Assembly (NCBI RefSeq): GCF_041749095.1
Contig: NZ_JBGTCA010000081.1
Location: forward strand, 1 to 10,987
Source of the DNA: Aquiflexum sp041749095
GTDB lineage: Bacteria; Bacteroidota; Bacteroidia; Cytophagales; Cyclobacteriaceae
Reading direction: 5' to 3'
Length of the DNA: 10,987 nt
Every line of letters starts with the position of its first letter. Position 1 is the first letter of the stretch. Below the pieces are notes generated by a model that did not search any database, was not told where the DNA came from, and was given only the letters and a program-made list of their open reading frames with translations. This document shows positions 7,802 through 10,987 of this stretch, piece by piece. The translations under genes and the position numbers were made by a program.

Positions 7802-8173
7802 ATGAAGTTAAAACACAATTTTAAAAACCTCAAAGTTTGGCAAAAATCAGTTGATTTGGCAGTTAAAGTGTATCAATTGACTGGTAACTTTTCTTCAGAA
7901 GAAAAGTTTGGGATGACTTCGCAAATGAGAAGATCAAGTGTTTCCATTCCTTCAAATATTGCTGAAGGTTCTGCTAGAAACTCGTCCAAAGCATTCACAA
8001 ATTGTCTGGATATAAGCTTGGGTGAAAGCTTTGAGCTTGAAACACAAACGATTATTGCCAATAGGGTTGGTCTCTTAGATCAGGATCAATTTGATTCTTT
8101 GAACCAGGATATTGATGAAATTCAAAAAATGATCATAGGATTTAAAGCAACGGTAGAATCTAATCCATATTGA
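7802..8173 (+). CDS. Four-helix-bundle protein, S23/23S-rRNA-intervening-sequence family (copy 1)
   Basis: A 123-residue protein of the S23/IVS family, the small helical bundles first found encoded inside 23S rRNA intervening sequences and related to the accessory protein Avd of diversity-generating retroelements. Diagnostic segments are LKVWQKS (10-16), EEKFG (33-37), SQMRR (40-44), PSNIAEGSAR (50-59) and ELETQ (78-82); the rest is amphipathic helix. Avd-type proteins are basic pentameric barrels that can bind nucleic acid, so an RNA- or DNA-binding role is plausible here, but none has been shown for this subgroup. It is encoded inside the fad cluster between inverted heptad arrays and has no metabolic link to beta-oxidation. 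Its sequence looks AT-richer than the neighbouring fad genes, which fits an acquired passenger. Confidence 0.93.
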   Translation: MKLKHNFKNLKVWQKSVDLAVKVYQLTGNFSSEEKFGMTSQMRRSSVSIPSNIAEGSARNSSKAFTNCLDISLGESFELETQTIIANRVGLLDQDQFDSLNQDIDEIQKMIIGFKATVESNPY

Positions 8174-8195
8174 ATAAAAGTCAGTTTGAGATCTA

Positions 8196-8271
8196 CCAAA
8201 TCTAATCTCTCGGATCTTGCATCTTTTCACTAAGTCCAAAATCTCGGCTCTCGCATCTCGGCTCTCGGTTC
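8196..8271 (-). repeat. Inverted heptad array TNNNNTC (right arm, unit 1)
   Basis: Read on the minus strand this is the same GANNNNA grammar. Four in-register units (8196-8223), a 6-base break (one base short of a unit), and six more units (8230-8271) are present, with a few edge variants. Units such as GATGCGA and GAACCGA echo the left arm. The orientation is opposite to the left arm, so the transcript could fold the gene into a long imperfect stem-loop. After it, 8272-8332 is an A/C-rich leader to the thiolase start in which I see nothing else. Confidence 0.82.
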
Positions 8272-8332
8272 TCAACCCCAAGAATACAACAAACATTAAA
8301 TCAACAATAAACCTCAAATCAAACACACACAC

Positions 8333-9508
8333 ATGGAAGCTTATATAGTAAACGGATATAGATCAGCGGTGGGAAAGGCCAAAAAAGGTGGCTTTAGGTT
8401 CTATCGCCCGGATGACCTGGCAGCAGATGTCATCAAGCATTTGGTGGTCAATACGCCCGGCTTGGAAAATAAAATGGTGGATGACCTTATCGTAGGCAAT
8501 GCCATCCCAGAAGGCGAACAAGGCATGCAGATGGGTAGGATGATTTCTCTTCTTGCCCTGGGCGTTGACAATCCCGGTTTTATCATCAACAGGTACTGTG
8601 GTTCCGGTTTGGAGGCCATTGCATTGGCAGTGGGAAAAATCAAAACAGGTATGGCAGACTGCATTATTGCCGGTGGTACAGAGTCAATGTCTTTGCTGCC
8701 CATGATGGGATATAAGACAGTACTCAACTGGAAGATTGCTTCCGAAAATCCTGATTATTACCTGAGTATGGGCTTGACCGCTGAGGAACTGGCCAAGGAT
8801 TATGACATTACCAGAGAAGACTCAGACAAGTTTGCAGTTCAGTCTCATGACAGGGCATTAGCCGCCATTGCCGAAGGCAGGTTCAAGGATGAAATAGTAC
8901 CTGTAGAAGTAGAAGAAACTTATCTGGATGAAAAAGGAAAAAGAAAGACAAGAAAATATACCGTAGATACCGACGAAGGACCAAGAAAAGGAACTTCCAT
9001 GGAAGTCTTATCCAATCTGAAACCCGCTTTCAAACAAGGCGGACAGGTAACAGCAGGAAACTCTTCCCAGACTTCTGATGGAGCGGCCTTTGTGGTGGTG
9101 ATGTCGGAAAGAATGGTCAAAGAACTTAACCTGGAACCTATAGCCCGATTGATGTCCTATTCCGTAGCGGGTGTAGAACCACGGATCATGGGGATAGGTC
9201 CAAAAGAAGCTGTGCCGAAGGCACTGAAACAGGCCGGATTAACATTGGACAAAATCGACCTGATTGAGTTGAATGAAGCCTTTGCAGCCCAAGCTTTGGC
9301 AGTGATCAAGTCACTGGACATGGATATCAATAAAGTCAACGTTAATGGCGGTGCAGTAGCCCTCGGTCACCCCTTGGGATGTACCGGCGCCAAACTTTCC
9401 GTCCAACTCTTCAACGAACTTCGCAGACAAAACAAAAAATACGGTATGGTGACGGCTTGTGTTGGCGGTGGACAGGGAGTAGCGGGGGTGTATGAGCTTT
9501 TAAAATAG
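8333..9508 (+). CDS. fadA: Acetyl-CoA C-acyltransferase (3-ketoacyl-CoA thiolase)
   Basis: A 391-residue thiolase, normal for the family. It would cleave 3-ketoacyl-CoA with CoA to give acetyl-CoA and a shortened acyl-CoA, the last step of each beta-oxidation cycle. The expected catalytic residues are present: the nucleophile Cys89 in NRYCGSG (87-93), His346 in GHPLG and the proton-transfer Cys376 in ACVGGGQG, together with NEAF (314-317) and GGTESM (114-119). The ATG at 8333 gives the usual MxAYIV(N/D)GxR start. It follows the fadN-like gene and precedes the acyl-CoA dehydrogenase, as in B. subtilis fadNAE, but with a four-helix-bundle element on each side. Acetoacetyl-CoA thiolases are close relatives; context favours the degradative type. 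Its TAG stop supplies the first base of the next heptad array. Confidence 0.95.
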   Translation: MEAYIVNGYRSAVGKAKKGGFRFYRPDDLAADVIKHLVVNTPGLENKMVDDLIVGNAIPEGEQGMQMGRMISLLALGVDNPGFIINRYCGSGLEAIALAVGKIKTGMADCIIAGGTESMSLLPMMGYKTVLNWKIASENPDYYLSMGLTAEELAKDYDITREDSDKFAVQSHDRALAAIAEGRFKDEIVPVEVEETYLDEKGKRKTRKYTVDTDEGPRKGTSMEVLSNLKPAFKQGGQVTAGNSSQTSDGAAFVVVMSERMVKELNLEPIARLMSYSVAGVEPRIMGIGPKEAVPKALKQAGLTLDKIDLIELNEAFAAQALAVIKSLDMDINKVNVNGGAVALGHPLGCTGAKLSVQLFNELRRQNKKYGMVTACVGGGQGVAGVYELLK

Positions 9509-9556
9509 ATTTGAGATGTGAGACATGAGATTTGAGACATCGGGTAGGAGATTAAA
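9508..9556 (+). repeat. Heptad array GANNNNA (left arm, unit 2)
   Basis: Seven units in register from the G of the thiolase TAG stop: GATTTGA, GATGTGA, GACATGA and GATTTGA, then two degraded units, then GATTAAA. Weaker GAGNACGA/GAATAGA-like units trail to about 9580. The array is shorter and more decayed than the left arm of unit 1. Confidence 0.8.
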
Positions 9557-9624
9557 TAAGAGTACGAGAATAGATTAGGAGTTTCTTTTATAGAACGAAT
9601 TTCAAACTTTTAAATTGAAAAAAT

Positions 9625-9978
9625 ATGAACAACTACAAAGAATTAGACATTTGGAAACGCTCCATTAAATTGGCTGTGAATATATACAAGCTGACTTCTG
9701 TACTTCCAACAGAGGAAAAATTTGGTCTTGTTTCGCAATTAAGACGGTGCGCAGTTTCTGTTCCATCAAATATTGCTGAAGGTTCTGGGAGAAAAACCAA
9801 TAAGGAGTTTTCTCAATTTCTGACTATAGCTTACGGTTCATTATGTGAATTGGATACTCAGGTAATTATTTCACTTGAATTGGGATATCTAAAAAGTAAT
9901 GATGTACAGGATATTGAAAAAGAGGTGGGTGAATTACAGAAAATGATGTTTGCTCTGATTCAAAAATTCTCAGTCTAA
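9625..9978 (+). CDS. Four-helix-bundle protein, S23/23S-rRNA-intervening-sequence family (copy 2)
   Basis: A 117-residue member of the same family as the protein encoded at 7802-8173. It has LDIWKRS (7-13), EEKFG (30-34), SQLRR (37-41), PSNIAEGSGR (47-56) and ELDTQ (75-79). By eye the two proteins are about half identical over their central 77 residues and weaker at the C-terminus, so they are not a recent tandem duplication. The gene lies between inverted heptad arrays in the fadA-fadE gap. Its leader shares an AAAC-TTTTAA stretch with the leader of copy 1 (AAACCTTTTAA there). Function is unknown; nucleic-acid binding is a family-based guess. Confidence 0.93.
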   Translation: MNNYKELDIWKRSIKLAVNIYKLTSVLPTEEKFGLVSQLRRCAVSVPSNIAEGSGRKTNKEFSQFLTIAYGSLCELDTQVIISLELGYLKSNDVQDIEKEVGELQKMMFALIQKFSV

Positions 9979-9984
9979 ACACCA

Positions 9985-10019
9985 ACCCCTCTCAAATCTC
10001 ACATCTCAAATCTCACATT
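9985..10019 (-). repeat. Inverted heptad array TNNNNTC (right arm, unit 2)
   Basis: On the minus strand it reads GATTTGA, GATGTGA, GATTTGA in register, flanked by one variant unit on each side. It carries the right half of the 17-bp perfect inverted repeat with the left arm. It begins seven bases after the stop codon of the four-helix-bundle gene. Confidence 0.82.
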
Positions 10020-10071
10020 TTCAAAATATGCTTTACTCCTTAATCTTAAAATTCGAAAAAAAATAAATGCA

Positions 10072-10139
10072 TAGACGTGAGATTGAGTTTGTCTTATGTC
10101 TTGCGTCTTATGTCTTGCGTCTTATGTCTAACGTCTACA
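10072..10139 (-). repeat. Gene-less heptad array (possible collapsed third element)
   Basis: Two forward units (GACGTGA at 10074, GATTGAG at 10081) are followed by a 49-base run of seven GTCTNNN units (10091-10139), which on the minus strand is GANNNNA again. Three exact GTCTTAT units alternate with two GTCTTGC units, giving an almost perfect 14-bp tandem repeat. A 7-bp inverted repeat, TAGACGT (10072-10078) and ACGTCTA (10131-10137), closes it into a hairpin. There is no four-helix-bundle gene inside. It ends 3 bases before the acyl-CoA dehydrogenase start codon, so it lies in that gene's leader and could affect its translation. Confidence 0.82.
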
Positions 10140-10142
10140 ATC

Positions 10143-10987
10143 ATGAATACAACAACAAAACAATCAATCAACGGCGGTGAATTCCTTATCAAGGAAACCG
10201 CAGCGCAGGAGATCTTCATATTTGAGGAGTTTTCTGAGGAACAAAAAATGATGGCGCAGGCCTGTCAGGATTTTATCGATACCGAGATCCACCCCAAAAG
10301 CGAAGAAATCGACAGCATGAAAAACCCTGAACTTGTGCCTTCCATTTTCAAGAAAGCAGGGGAACTAGGCCTTTTGGGAATATCTGTTCCTGAGGAGTTC
10401 GGTGGTATGGGCATGAGTTTCAATACTTCCATGCTGATCGCAGATATCATCGGTGGTGCGGGTTCATTTTCCACTACTTTTGGTGCCCACACCGGGATCG
10501 GTACTTTGCCGATTTTATACTATGGTACAGAGGAGCAAAAATCCAAATACCTGCCCAAATTGGCCACAGGTGAATGGGCAGCATGTTACTGTCTGACCGA
10601 ACCGGATGCCGGTTCTGATGCCAACAGTGGTAAGACCAAAGCTACCTTGACAGCCGATGGAAATCACTACCTCATCAATGGACAGAAGATGTGGATCTCC
10701 AATGCTGGCTTTGCGGATATCTTTATCGTGTTTGCCAAGATCGAGGATGATAAAAACCTCACTGCATTTATTGTGGAAAAAGGTTTTGGCGGCATCACGA
10801 TGAACGAAGAAGAAAAGAAAATGGGCATCAAAGGTTCCTCTACCCGTCAGGTTTTTTTCAATGACTGCAAAGTTCCTGTAGAAAACATGCTTTCCGAAAG
10901 ACAAAACGGATTCAAGATCGCAGTGAATATCCTCAATATAGGAAGGATCAAACTGGGTGCAGGCGTATTGGGAGGTTGCAAAACCGT
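10143..10987 (+). CDS. fadE: Acyl-CoA dehydrogenase, C-terminus cut by window edge
   Basis: The frame is open from the ATG at 10143 to the window end (281 codons). This FAD enzyme would carry out the first oxidation of beta-oxidation, acyl-CoA to trans-2-enoyl-CoA, passing electrons to ETF. The visible part covers the N-terminal helical domain (about 31-145), the acyl-CoA dehydrogenase signature CLTEPDAGSDANS (150-162) at the start of the beta domain, and WISNAG (184-189) at the flavin site. The catalytic Glu would lie beyond the window. The extra N-terminal stretch (IKETAAQEIFIFEEFSEEQ) is like that of the roughly 600-residue FadE/very-long-chain type rather than the 380-residue short-chain enzymes. 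Position after the fadN- and fadA-like genes supports the fadE assignment, although the symbol is by analogy with B. subtilis. Confidence 0.93.
   Translation, partial: MNTTTKQSINGGEFLIKETAAQEIFIFEEFSEEQKMMAQACQDFIDTEIHPKSEEIDSMKNPELVPSIFKKAGELGLLGISVPEEFGGMGMSFNTSMLIADIIGGAGSFSTTFGAHTGIGTLPILYYGTEEQKSKYLPKLATGEWAACYCLTEPDAGSDANSGKTKATLTADGNHYLINGQKMWISNAGFADIFIVFAKIEDDKNLTAFIVEKGFGGITMNEEEKKMGIKGSSTRQVFFNDCKVPVENMLSERQNGFKIAVNILNIGRIKLGAGVLGGCKT

Larger units (their letters stand above)
7646..8271 (+). mobile_element. Candidate element, unit 1: four-helix-bundle gene between inverted heptad arrays
   Basis: The whole gap between the fadN and fadA genes is taken up by one composite unit: a GANNNNA array (7646-7757), a short AT-rich leader, a small four-helix-bundle gene (7802-8173), and an inverted TNNNNTC array (8196-8271). 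The arms share an 11-bp perfect inverted repeat (GAGATGCGAGA at 7651-7661 and its complement at 8249-8259), part of a 16-of-18 match. A second unit of the same design sits in the next gap. No transposase, target-site duplication or reverse transcriptase is visible, so mobility is inferred from repeated occurrence and architecture only. Confidence 0.5.
9507..10019 (+). mobile_element. Candidate element, unit 2: four-helix-bundle gene between inverted heptad arrays
   Basis: This has the same design as the unit in the previous gap: a GANNNNA array starting on the thiolase stop codon, an AT-rich leader, a four-helix-bundle gene, and an inverted array. Its arms contain a perfect 17-bp inverted repeat (9507-9523 against 9997-10013), starting AGATTTGAGATG. 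Heptad variants differ from those of unit 1, but left and right arms match each other. No transposition genes are visible, so mobility remains an inference. Confidence 0.5.

Noticed and set aside
7802..9978. Diversity-generating retroelement, because the four-helix-bundle proteins resemble Avd
   Set aside because: No reverse transcriptase, template repeat or variable repeat is visible in the window.
10091..10139. CRISPR array
   Set aside because: The repeat unit is 7 or 14 bases with no unique spacers of 25-40 bases and no cas genes; it follows the heptad grammar of the neighbouring arrays.
10515..10904. Minus-strand open frame of 129 codons at the right end
   Set aside because: The + strand frame from 10143 encodes a clear acyl-CoA dehydrogenase over the same bases.

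Overview
The window looks like chromosomal DNA of a Bacteroidota bacterium, probably a cytophagalean such as a Cyclobacteriaceae member. This is an inference from four things: moderate-to-low G+C, a Big_5-type lipoprotein with an LVAC lipobox, no clear Shine-Dalgarno sequences, and the style of the protein sequences. Every gene lies on the + strand.

Region 1 (1-2327) holds the 3' part of a class I SAM-dependent methyltransferase. It overlaps by 4 bp (ATGA) a 573-residue outer-surface Ig-like lipoprotein. Region 2 (about 2315-2760) is a gene-free, AT-rich stretch with six one-mismatch matches to the DnaA box, two weaker ones, and a 33-base pure A/T run containing a 20-bp palindrome. Sampled G/C counts change sign across it. 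It is my best candidate for a chromosomal replication origin.

Region 3 (2787-10987) is a fatty-acid degradation locus. It starts with an AMP-forming long-chain acyl-CoA synthetase, closed by a strong intrinsic terminator. A MarR-family regulator follows, preceded by a perfect 14-bp palindrome and a partial second copy 29 bp upstream. Thirteen bases after the regulator comes a beta-oxidation set in the order known from Bacillus subtilis fadN-fadA-fadE: a fused 3-hydroxyacyl-CoA dehydrogenase/enoyl-CoA hydratase, a thiolase and an acyl-CoA dehydrogenase that runs off the window. Together they would activate a fatty acid to its CoA ester (synthetase), oxidise it (FadE), hydrate and oxidise it again (FadN), and cleave off acetyl-CoA (FadA).

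The most unusual feature is what sits between the fad genes. Two gaps each carry a small four-helix-bundle protein gene of the 23S-rRNA-intervening-sequence/S23 family. Each gene is bracketed by inverted arrays of a 7-base unit, GANNNNA on the left and TNNNNTC on the right. Both left arrays start on the G of the TAG stop codon of the preceding fad gene. A third, gene-less array of the same grammar ends three bases before the fadE start codon. These look like a family of insertion-like elements that settle in operon gaps without breaking genes. By analogy with rRNA intervening sequences, their transcripts may fold into long stems.
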